Assembly: GCA_017543415.1 (NCBI GenBank)
Contig: JAFYGD010000226.1
Span: 1-8,407 of the forward strand
Reading direction: 5' to 3'
Length of the DNA: 8,407 bases
Source of the DNA: Eubacterium sp.
GTDB lineage: Bacteria > Bacillota > Clostridia > Oscillospirales > Acutalibacteraceae
Translations under genes and position numbers: made by a program
Part shown: positions 1 through 5,694 of the stretch, piece after piece
Numbering within the stretch: the stretch's first letter is position 1
Layout of the letters: every line of letters begins with the position of its first letter
The notes under the pieces: generated by a model
Databases searched by the model: none
The model's input: only the letters and a program-made list of their open reading frames with translations
Told to the model about the DNA's origin: nothing

Positions 1-373
1 AGAGGATGAGGACGGTTTTATCTTCCTTGTTGACAGAAAGAAGGACGTAATCATCAGCGGAGGTGAAAATATTTACCCCGTACAGATTGAGGACTTCCTT
101 CGCAAGATGGACCAGATTAAAGACGTTGCCGTAATCGGTATGCCGGATTCAAGGCTCGGCGAAATTTCCGCAGCTATTATTGAGGTTAAGGAAGGCTTTT
201 CACTTACCGAGGAAGAGGTTAACGATTTCTGCCTTGGTATGGCGCGTTACAAGAGGCCGAGAAAAATTATCTTTGCCGATATACCGCGTAATCCCACGGG
301 TAAAATTGAAAAGCCGACGCTCAGGAAAATCTACTGTGTTGAAAATCTTGTTGCAAAAGAAAACGAATCATAA
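1..373 (+). CDS. AMP-forming acyl-CoA synthetase, C-terminal part (5' end outside window)
   Basis: This is the 3' end of a class I adenylate-forming enzyme that would activate a carboxylic acid with ATP and join it to CoA. The reading frame is open from base 2 and ends at TAA 371-373, leaving about 123 residues. Two family motifs are visible: the hinge/A8 motif DRKKDVIISGGENIYP near the window start, where the C-terminal domain rotates between half reactions, and the A10 motif RNPTGKIEK, whose catalytic lysine is encoded at 302-304. An internal ATG at 107 is not the real start because the conserved A8 motif lies upstream of it in the same frame. The general style is FadD or benzoate/succinylbenzoate-CoA ligase rather than PaaK. 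The substrate-binding domain is outside the window, so the acid cannot be named. iorA follows after 57 bases with no terminator, which suggests co-transcription. Confidence 0.9.
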   Translation, partial: EDEDGFIFLVDRKKDVIISGGENIYPVQIEDFLRKMDQIKDVAVIGMPDSRLGEISAAIIEVKEGFSLTEEEVNDFCLGMARYKRPRKIIFADIPRNPTGKIEKPTLRKIYCVENLVAKENES

Positions 374-430
374 ATCCGTTATTAAATCAGATATAAGTAT
401 TATTATAAACTATTTTCAGAGGTTACCGAT

Positions 431-2152
431 ATGAAAGAACTTATGCTCGGCAACAAGGCGTTTGCCCGCGGACTTTACGAGGCAGGCTGCGCTGTTGCGT
501 CAAGCTATCCCGGAACTCCGTCAACGGAGATTACCGAGGAGGCTGCAAAATACGATGAGATTTACTGCGAATGGGCGCCGAATGAAAAGGTGGCTATGGA
601 GGTTGCCTTCGGCGCTGCAATGGCAGGAAAAAGAAGCTTTTGCGGTATGAAGCACGTTGGCTTGAACGTTGCTGCAGACCCGCTTTACACCGCTTCCTAT
701 ACAGGCGTTAACGCAGGTATGGTTATAGGCGTTGCAGACGACGCGGGAATGCACTCCTCTCAGAACGAGCAGGACAGCCGCCACCACGCAATCGCCTCAA
801 AGGTGCCTATGCTCGAACCCTCCGACAGCGACGAGGCTCTGCGTTTTACAAAGCTTGCATTTGAGCTTTCGGAAGAATTTGACACACCCGTTATAGTTAA
901 AATGTGCACGCGCGTTTCACATTGCCAGAGCATTGTTGAAAAGGGCGAAAGAGTTGAGTTTTCAAAGCCCTACGAGCGCGATATTGCAAAATACGTTATG
1001 ATGCCCGGCAACGCCAAAAAGCGCCATCCCATTGTTGAGGAGCGCACCGAAAAGCTGCGCGAATGGGCTGAAACAAGCGACATCAACCGCGTTGAAATGG
1101 GCGATACCTCGCTCGGTATCATCACCTGCTCAACAAGCTACCTTTACGCTAAAGAGGTATTCGGCGAAAGAGCAAGCGTTCTTAAGCTCGGTATGGTTAA
1201 TCCCCTTCCCGTTAAGCTTATTAAAGACTTTGCTTCAAAGGTTGACAGGCTTGTTGTTATTGAGGAGCTTGACCCGATTATTGAAAACCATTGCCGTGCG
1301 CTCGGTTTAGAGGTTACGGGTAAGGACGTGCTTCCGATTATCGGCGAGTTTTCGCAAAACCTTATTGCCGAAAAGCTCGGCGAGCCCAAAAAGGAAAACT
1401 GTAAATTTGACGAGCCGCTTCCTATGCGCCCGCCCGCAATGTGTTCGGGCTGTCCGCACAGAGGAGTATTCTACACCCTCAACAAAAACAAGTGCACCGT
1501 GCTCGGCGATATAGGATGCTACACGCTCGGCGCTGTTGCACCGCTTAACGCAATGCATATGACGCTTTGCATGGGCGGCTCCGTTTCGTCAATTCACGGC
1601 TTTAACAAGGCGCTCGGAGCAGAAGCAGAAGGCAGCACAGTTGCCGTTATAGGCGATTCAACCTTTATGCATTCGGGTATGACCGGACTTGCAAACATCG
1701 CTTACAATCAGAGCAATTCAACCGTTATTATTCTTGATAACTCAATCACGGGAATGACGGGACATCAGCAGAACCCCACAACGGGCTACAACATCAAGGG
1801 CGACCCCGCCGGTAAAATTGACCTTGAAGCGCTCTGCAAATCGATGGGCTTCAACCGTGTAAGAGTTGTTGACCCCTATGACCTTAAGGCAACCGATGAG
1901 GCTGTTAAAGAGGAACTCAAGGCAGACGAGCCTTCGGTTATTATTTCACGCCGTCCCTGCGTTCTTCTTAAATATGTTAAAACAAATCCGCCGCTTAAGG
2001 TGGATACTGATAAGTGCCGCAGCTGTAAGGCTTGTATGAAGCTCGGCTGCCCGTCAATCAGCTTTAAAGACGGCAAAGCGCATATTGATAACACACTTTG
2101 CACGGGCTGCGGAGTATGTCAGCAGCTCTGTCATTTTGACGCATTGAAGTAA
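431..2152 (+). CDS. iorA: Indolepyruvate:ferredoxin oxidoreductase, alpha subunit
   Basis: This is the catalytic subunit of the oxygen-sensitive cytosolic enzyme that interconverts an arylpyruvate plus CoA with arylacetyl-CoA, CO2 and reduced ferredoxin. At 573 residues it has the usual family length. The N-terminal pyrimidine-binding domain shows YPGTPSTEI at residues 26-34. The thiamine diphosphate domain shows CSGCPHRG (338-345), GDIGCYTLG (359-367), GDS (409-411) and NSITGMTGHQ (437-446). The C-terminal ferredoxin domain carries two 4Fe-4S sets: Cys 529, 532, 535, 540 and Cys 557, 560, 563, 567. The residue after Cys567 is His, where ferredoxin motifs normally have Pro. The start is supported by AGAGG at 418-422, eight bases upstream. 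The stop overlaps the ribosome binding site of iorB, so the two are translationally close. The same family acts on phenylpyruvate and hydroxyphenylpyruvate; the exact preference is not readable from sequence. Confidence 0.95.
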   Translation: MKELMLGNKAFARGLYEAGCAVASSYPGTPSTEITEEAAKYDEIYCEWAPNEKVAMEVAFGAAMAGKRSFCGMKHVGLNVAADPLYTASYTGVNAGMVIGVADDAGMHSSQNEQDSRHHAIASKVPMLEPSDSDEALRFTKLAFELSEEFDTPVIVKMCTRVSHCQSIVEKGERVEFSKPYERDIAKYVMMPGNAKKRHPIVEERTEKLREWAETSDINRVEMGDTSLGIITCSTSYLYAKEVFGERASVLKLGMVNPLPVKLIKDFASKVDRLVVIEELDPIIENHCRALGLEVTGKDVLPIIGEFSQNLIAEKLGEPKKENCKFDEPLPMRPPAMCSGCPHRGVFYTLNKNKCTVLGDIGCYTLGAVAPLNAMHMTLCMGGSVSSIHGFNKALGAEAEGSTVAVIGDSTFMHSGMTGLANIAYNQSNSTVIILDNSITGMTGHQQNPTTGYNIKGDPAGKIDLEALCKSMGFNRVRVVDPYDLKATDEAVKEELKADEPSVIISRRPCVLLKYVKTNPPLKVDTDKCRSCKACMKLGCPSISFKDGKAHIDNTLCTGCGVCQQLCHFDALK

Positions 2153-2165
2153 GGAGGAACTGACT

Positions 2166-2735
2166 ATGACAAAGAATATAATGATTGTCGGAGTAGGCGG
2201 TCAGGGCTCGCTTCTTGCAAGCAAAATGCTCGGTCAGATTCTTCTTACCGCAGGCTATGACGTAAAGGTAAGCGAGGTACACGGAATGAGCCAGCGCGGC
2301 GGCTCCGTTGTAACCTACGTTCGCTTCGGCGACAAGGTGTACTCCCCCGTTATTGACAAGGGAGAGGCAGATTACATTATTTCATTTGAGCTTCTTGAGG
2401 CTGCAAGATACGTTGAATACCTTAAGCCGCACGGCCATATTGTTGTTAACACTCAGCAGATTGACCCAATGCCCGTTATTACGGGAAACGCAGTATATCC
2501 GGAAAACCTTGTTGAAAAAATGAAGGCTTCGGGCGCTGAGGTAGAGGCGTTTGACGCGCTTGCCGTTGCCGAGGAGGCAGGCTCCTCTAAAGCGGTAAAT
2601 ATTGCGCTGCTGGGCAGGCTTTCAAAGAAGTTTGAGTTTACCGAGGAGCAATGGCTTGACGCACTTGAAAAATGCGTTCCGCCCAAATTCCTTGAACTGA
2701 ACAAAAAAGCGTTTGCGCTCGGCAGGAATTCATAA
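2166..2735 (+). CDS. iorB: Indolepyruvate:ferredoxin oxidoreductase, beta subunit
   Basis: This is the small subunit that pairs with IorA, a member of the pyruvate:ferredoxin oxidoreductase gamma-domain family. Its 189 residues match the usual length. GVGGQG at residues 9-14 and HGMSQRGGSV at 39-48 are the family hallmarks, the second lying near the thiamine diphosphate site at the subunit interface. AAGGAGG at 2151-2157 overlaps the iorA stop codon and sits nine bases before the ATG, giving a tight iorA-iorB unit. Six bases after its stop comes the -35 element of the next promoter, and no terminator hairpin is visible between them, so iorAB transcripts probably run into the paaK leader and meet the attenuator terminator there (inference). 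Confidence 0.94.
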   Translation: MTKNIMIVGVGGQGSLLASKMLGQILLTAGYDVKVSEVHGMSQRGGSVVTYVRFGDKVYSPVIDKGEADYIISFELLEAARYVEYLKPHGHIVVNTQQIDPMPVITGNAVYPENLVEKMKASGAEVEAFDALAVAEEAGSSKAVNIALLGRLSKKFEFTEEQWLDALEKCVPPKFLELNKKAFALGRNS

Positions 2736-2741
2736 AAACTA

Positions 2742-2770
2742 TTGACAAACAAAAATGATTGCCTTATAAT
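2742..2770 (+). promoter_or_regulatory. Sigma-A consensus promoter for the paaK leader
   Basis: TTGACA (2742-2747) and TATAAT (2765-2770) are both perfect consensus hexamers separated by exactly 17 bases. Transcription would start near 2777, about 50 bases before the leader-peptide ATG. Such a strong promoter placed before an intrinsic terminator fits control by attenuation rather than by weak initiation. Confidence 0.9.
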
Positions 2771-2777
2771 AGTACTA

Positions 2778-2795
2778 CGCTACAGCGCTAAAGCG
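2778..2795. promoter_or_regulatory. Overlapping inverted repeats at the paaK transcription start (possible operator)
   Basis: Two palindromic units overlap by two bases: CGCT-AC-AGCG at 2778-2787 and CGCT-AA-AGCG at 2786-2795. They lie directly at and after the predicted start of transcription, where a bound repressor would block initiation. The 10-mer AGCGCTAAAG at 2784-2793 recurs on the minus strand downstream of the symporter promoter. The binding protein is unknown, and a 5' mRNA hairpin is an alternative role. Confidence 0.4.
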
Positions 2796-2815
2796 TGATT
2801 AAAACGTTAACAAAC

Positions 2816-2821
2816 AGAGGA
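2816..2821 (+). promoter_or_regulatory. Ribosome binding site of the leader peptide
   Basis: AGAGGA lies six bases upstream of the ATG at 2828. A proper ribosome binding site at this spacing is what makes the short leader frame credible as a translated peptide rather than a chance open frame. Confidence 0.7.
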
Positions 2822-2827
2822 AAAACA

Positions 2828-2893
2828 ATGAAAAGCAAGCTTAACCGCAACAACTTCAGCTTTAGCTTTAACTTCTTTTGGTTTACAACCTGA
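2828..2893 (+). CDS. Phe-rich leader peptide of a transcription attenuator (21 aa)
   Basis: This short frame runs from ATG 2828 to TGA 2891. Residues 10-19 read FSFSFNFFWF: six Phe and one Trp in ten codons, with no Tyr. The N-terminal part, MKSKLNRNN, is polar and basic. The design resembles pheL of enterobacteria (a run of Phe codons before an intrinsic terminator), but no homology is claimed. A ribosome would stall on the Phe codons (2855-2884) when charged tRNA-Phe is scarce, and its position would decide which RNA fold forms next. It has its own ribosome binding site and follows a consensus promoter. Its peptide product probably has no function after synthesis. It is too short to be found by usual gene calling. 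Confidence 0.85.
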   Translation: MKSKLNRNNFSFSFNFFWFTT

Positions 2894-2958
2894 GGGGTTA
2901 ATTTGCTATGCAGCTAAATGTGAAGGTTAAGAAAGTTTAGAATTCACATCAGGTGTAG
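2883..2958 (+). promoter_or_regulatory. Candidate antiterminator pairing of the Phe attenuator
   Basis: ACCTGA at 2888-2893, covering the last sense codon and stop of the leader, is perfectly complementary to TCAGGT at 2949-2954. The pairing can extend past a bulged A2887 with C2886-G2955, A2885-U2956, U2884-A2957 and U2883-G2958. This would occupy eight of the eleven bases of the terminator's 5' arm. The enclosed region can fold into a hairpin at 2901-2919 (loop AUGC, one bulge) and AUGUGAA/UUCACAU (2918-2924 with 2943-2949), which shares two bases with the first and one with the antiterminator, so only slightly trimmed forms could coexist. A ribosome on the early Phe codons leaves 2883-2893 free, whereas one that reaches the stop codon covers it. 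The pairings were worked out by eye, without energy calculation. Confidence 0.6.
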
Positions 2959-2984
2959 CACTTTAACCGGTGCTACACCTTTTT
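2951..2984 (+). terminator. Intrinsic terminator of the leader (attenuator)
   Basis: A perfect 11-base-pair stem, AGGTGTAGCAC (2951-2961) with GTGCTACACCT (2970-2980), closes an 8-base loop and is followed by a run of five T (2980-2984). It lies between the leader peptide and paaK, 38 bases before the paaK ATG, so it must be overcome for paaK to be transcribed from the upstream promoter. Its loop contains TTTAACC, complementary to GGTTAA at 2896-2901 and 2925-2930, which offers further alternative pairings. Confidence 0.92.
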
Positions 2985-3022
2985 ATATTCAAAACACCAT
3001 TGCTTTTCGGAAAGGACAGGTT

Positions 3023-4327
3023 ATGAAAAAGTACTATCAACCGGAAATTGAAACCGCTCCTTATGAAGAAATAAGACGGATTCAAAATGAAAAGATTGTA
3101 AAGCAGGTGCGTTACGTATACGATAACGTACCCTACTACCGCAATCTTATGGACAAAAAGGGCGTATCCCCCGACGACATCAAGAGCGTTGACGACATTA
3201 AAAAGCTCCCGTTCCTTACCAAAGACGATTTAAGGGAAGCTTATCCTTACGGATTGCTCGGTACGGATTTAAAAAATATTATCCGTATTCAGTCAACCTC
3301 CGGCACAACGGGAAAGCGCGTTGTTGCATTCTACACACAAAAGGATATTGATATGTGGGAAGAATGCTGCGCAAGGGCTGTTGTTGCGGCAGGCGGTACA
3401 AACGAGGACGTATGCCAGGTTTGCTACGGCTACGGCTTATTCACAGGCGGTGCCGGTCTTAACGGCGGCTCACAGAAGGTCGGCTGTATGACTCTGCCTA
3501 TGTCATCGGGTAATACGGACAGACAGATTCAGTTTATGATGGACCTTGGCTCAACCATTCTCTGCTGTACTCCGTCCTATGCGGCTTACATCGGCGAATC
3601 GCTTGCGGAACAGGGATATAAGCCCGAAGACAACAAGCTTAAGGCGGGTATTTTCGGCGCTGAACCGTGGACAGAGGAAATGCGTCAGGAAATTCAGAGA
3701 CTGCTCGGCATCAAGGCGTACGATATTTACGGCTTAACCGAAACCTCGGGTCCCGGCGTTGCGTTTGAATGTGAAGCGCAAAACGGTATGCATATTAACG
3801 AGGACCATTTCTACGCTGAAATCATTGACCCTGACACCGGCGAGGTACTCCCCGAAGGCTCAAAGGGCGAACTTGTTTTCACCTCTCTTGACAAGGAGGG
3901 CTTCCCTCTTTTACGTTACAGAACAAAGGATATATGCATTTTGTCACGCGAAAAGTGTTCTTGCGGCAGAACACACGTTAAGATGACAAAACCGCTCGGC
4001 AGAAGCGACGATATGATGATTATCCGCGGCGTTAACGTATTCCCGAGCCAGATTGAAACAGTTCTTCTCAAGGAAGGCTACACGCCGAACTACCAGATTG
4101 TTGTTGACCGTGTTAACAATACGGACACCTTTGATATTTATGTTGAATGTTCACCCGAACGCTTTTCCGATAAGGTTTCTGAAATGCAGAACAGCGAAAG
4201 AAGCCTTGCTGTTGCAATGCGAGCCATGCTCGGTATTAACCCGAAAATCCACCTTGTTGCACCCAAATCAATTCAGCGTAGCGAGGGTAAGGCAGTTCGT
4301 GTTATTGATAAGCGTAAGTTACATTAA
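3023..4327 (+). CDS. paaK: Phenylacetate-CoA ligase (AMP-forming), PaaK family
   Basis: This cytosolic enzyme would activate phenylacetate or a related arylacetate with ATP and CoA to give the arylacetyl-CoA. Its 434 residues match the compact PaaK family. Visible motifs are the P-loop STSGTTGK (91-98), GAEPW (212-216), YGLTE (236-240), RYRTKD (298-303), the cysteine motif CSCGRTH (312-318) that PaaK proteins share, the hinge GRSDDMMIIRG (326-336), and the C-terminal lysine in SEGK (K423). AAAGGA at 3011-3016 is six bases before the ATG. The ACT gene starts 12 bases downstream, with its ribosome binding site overlapping the paaK stop, so both form one unit. Expression should depend on read-through of the Phe attenuator. 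Adjacent iorAB makes or uses arylacetyl-CoA. Whether the substrate is phenylacetate, indoleacetate or both is not decided by the sequence. Confidence 0.93.
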   Translation: MKKYYQPEIETAPYEEIRRIQNEKIVKQVRYVYDNVPYYRNLMDKKGVSPDDIKSVDDIKKLPFLTKDDLREAYPYGLLGTDLKNIIRIQSTSGTTGKRVVAFYTQKDIDMWEECCARAVVAAGGTNEDVCQVCYGYGLFTGGAGLNGGSQKVGCMTLPMSSGNTDRQIQFMMDLGSTILCCTPSYAAYIGESLAEQGYKPEDNKLKAGIFGAEPWTEEMRQEIQRLLGIKAYDIYGLTETSGPGVAFECEAQNGMHINEDHFYAEIIDPDTGEVLPEGSKGELVFTSLDKEGFPLLRYRTKDICILSREKCSCGRTHVKMTKPLGRSDDMMIIRGVNVFPSQIETVLLKEGYTPNYQIVVDRVNNTDTFDIYVECSPERFSDKVSEMQNSERSLAVAMRAMLGINPKIHLVAPKSIQRSEGKAVRVIDKRKLH

Positions 4328-4339
4328 GGAGGAAAAACA

Positions 4340-4774
4340 ATGGCTATAACACAATTATCGGCATTTTTAGAGAACACGCCCGGTACACTTTGCGAAACTG
4401 TTGCTGCAATTACAAAGGCAGGGGTTAACATCCGTGCATTAAGCGTTGCGGACACAAAGGATTTCGGTATTTTAAGAATTATCGTTTCCGATATTGATAA
4501 AACAAAGGCTGCTATAAGTGATGATACTATTGTTAAGGAAACACCTGTAATTGCGGTAAAAATGAACGATAAGGCAGGCGCGCTTAACAACATTCTTACA
4601 ACCCTTGAGGCTGCCGACATTAACGTAGAATATGTTTACGCCTTCACCGGCGCAGTACAGGGCAACGCATACGTTGTTTTCAGAGTTGATGACGTTGAGA
4701 ATGCCGAGGAAGTTCTTAATAAAAATAATATCCCCACCCTTAACGATGAGGATATTAACGAATATCTGAAATAA
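4340..4774 (+). CDS. Tandem ACT-domain protein, probable amino acid sensor
   Basis: This small 144-residue protein consists of two ACT domains and nothing else. The first (about residues 3-68) has the loop ENTPGTLCETV followed by a helix and GVNIRALSVAD. The second (about 70-140) has NDKAGALNNILTTLEAADIN and then VEYVYAF. The D/E-x-P-G or similar turn at the start of helix 1 is the usual amino acid binding site of ACT domains. No enzymatic domain is attached, so a role as a binding or regulatory subunit is inferred. ACT proteins of this kind are often found beside paaK and iorAB in anaerobes. AAGGAGG at 4326-4332, overlapping the paaK stop, gives strong coupled translation. A natural guess is that it binds Phe or Trp and modulates PaaK or Ior, but no partner is shown. 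Confidence 0.88.
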   Translation: MAITQLSAFLENTPGTLCETVAAITKAGVNIRALSVADTKDFGILRIIVSDIDKTKAAISDDTIVKETPVIAVKMNDKAGALNNILTTLEAADINVEYVYAFTGAVQGNAYVVFRVDDVENAEEVLNKNNIPTLNDEDINEYLK

Positions 4775-4799
4775 AAAGAAGGGCGCTGCCCTTCTTTTT
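4773..4799. terminator. Bidirectional intrinsic terminator between ACT gene and amidohydrolase
   Basis: AAAAAGAAGGGC (4773-4784) and GCCCTTCTTTTT (4788-4799) form a 12-base-pair stem with a 3-base loop, flanked by T runs on both strands. It begins inside the ACT stop codon and ends just before the amidohydrolase stop on the other strand, so one element serves both converging genes. Confidence 0.92.
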
Positions 4800-5648
4800 T
4801 TATATACAGAATATTTTTTTTGCGTTTTCGCTTAAGACCATGGCTTGTTCCTCTTTACCGGGAATAAGCCTTTTTACGGTTTCAAGCGTTTTTTTCTGGT
4901 TGCTCCACGGACTGTCGGTACCGAAAAGAATTTTATCCGCGCCGTGCTTTTTTACCATACGGCAGAACTGTTCTTCGGAAAGAAGCTTTGTTTCCTCCTC
5001 GGGAACGAACATACCCTCCGGTACTTCGTAGCGGTCAAGGGAAAACGATGTATCAAGATAAACGTTTTCACCGCAGAGCGTTTTTTCAACCTCGTCCCAG
5101 CCTTTCCAGGAGCCCATATGGGCAAGCACAAGCTTTTTTGGCGCAACCGCTTTAAGCACGTTACAGATATGCTTTACGCTTGAAAAGTTATATGGCATAA
5201 TACCTATATCAAGCCCCGCGTGAACAACAACCGCAAGGTCGTTTTCACAGGCGGATTCAATAATCCTTAAATACTTGATATCGTCAAGGTCTGTATTCTG
5301 ATAAGCGGGGTGAAGCTTAATTCCCGTTAAGCCCTCGCTTTTAATCCGCGCAAGCTCGCTTTTGAAATCCTCAAAATCGGGGTGCATTGCACCGAGCGAA
5401 AACAGTCCCCTGCCCGAAAACGAGCTGTTTTTTTCAACAGCTATATTGTTCAGCTTTTCAACCTGAGCTGCATTGGTTGCAACGGGAAGAAGAACCGAAA
5501 CGTCAATTCCCGCGCTTTCCATTGAGGAAAGGAGTCCGCTGTCCGTACCGTCGGTGTAAGCGGTGGTTTTTGCCGCTGCGGACATTTTTGGTATCGCCTT
5601 TTCAGCAATACGGGGCGGAAAAGTATGAGTATGAACATCTATTACCAT
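4800..5648 (-). CDS. Metal-dependent amidohydrolase (amidohydrolase-related, ACMSD-like fold)
   Basis: This 282-residue TIM-barrel hydrolase belongs to the amidohydrolase 2 group, which also contains non-oxidative decarboxylases such as ACMSD. The metal-binding HxH lies at H6 and H8 in VIDVHTHTFP. Further expected residues are H113 in KLHPAYQ, H143 in VVHAG, H177 in LAHMGS and the catalytic D245 in FGTDSPWS. There is no signal peptide, so it is cytosolic. GAGG stands a few bases before the ATG. The gene lies 46 bases downstream of the symporter with a terminator between, and converges on the ACT gene. Substrate is not recognisable. Members near aromatic genes can be decarboxylases or ring-derived amidohydrolases, but here the link to arylacetate metabolism is only by position. 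Confidence 0.85.
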   Translation of the reverse strand: MVIDVHTHTFPPRIAEKAIPKMSAAAKTTAYTDGTDSGLLSSMESAGIDVSVLLPVATNAAQVEKLNNIAVEKNSSFSGRGLFSLGAMHPDFEDFKSELARIKSEGLTGIKLHPAYQNTDLDDIKYLRIIESACENDLAVVVHAGLDIGIMPYNFSSVKHICNVLKAVAPKKLVLAHMGSWKGWDEVEKTLCGENVYLDTSFSLDRYEVPEGMFVPEEETKLLSEEQFCRMVKKHGADKILFGTDSPWSNQKKTLETVKRLIPGKEEQAMVLSENAKKIFCI

Positions 5649-5659
5649 AAGTTACCTCA

Positions 5660-5687
5660 AAAACACGGGCGTTAAAGCAACGCCCGT
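5660..5687 (-). terminator. Intrinsic terminator after the symporter gene
   Basis: On the minus strand ACGGGCGTT and AACGCCCGT (plus-strand 5679-5687 and 5665-5673) form a 9-base-pair GC-rich stem with a 5-base loop, followed by GTTTTTG. It sits between the symporter stop and the ribosome binding site of the amidohydrolase, so it should limit transcription into that gene. The T run is short and starts one base after the stem, so partial read-through is plausible. Confidence 0.8.
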
Positions 5688-5694
5688 AGTATTT

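Noticed and set aside
374..430. Possible promoter between the first ligase and iorA (AT-rich, TATTAT and TATAAA-like strings)
   Set aside because: No acceptable -35 at 16-18 bases spacing, and AT-rich intergenic sequence gives such strings by chance; co-transcription with the ligase is simpler.
2777..3010. T-box or another riboswitch controlling paaK
   Set aside because: No recognisable T-box sequence (GGTGGNACCGCG type) or specifier-loop arrangement; the translated Phe-rich leader explains the terminator better.
4053..4349. 98-codon open frame overlapping the end of paaK and the start of the ACT gene
   Set aside because: It overlaps well-supported paaK in another frame, its translation has no recognisable domain, and it would override the paaK-ACT coupling.
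4845..5183. Plus-strand frame of 112 codons opposite the amidohydrolase
   Set aside because: Antisense shadow of a gene with clear metal-binding motifs; no ribosome binding site or family motif of its own.
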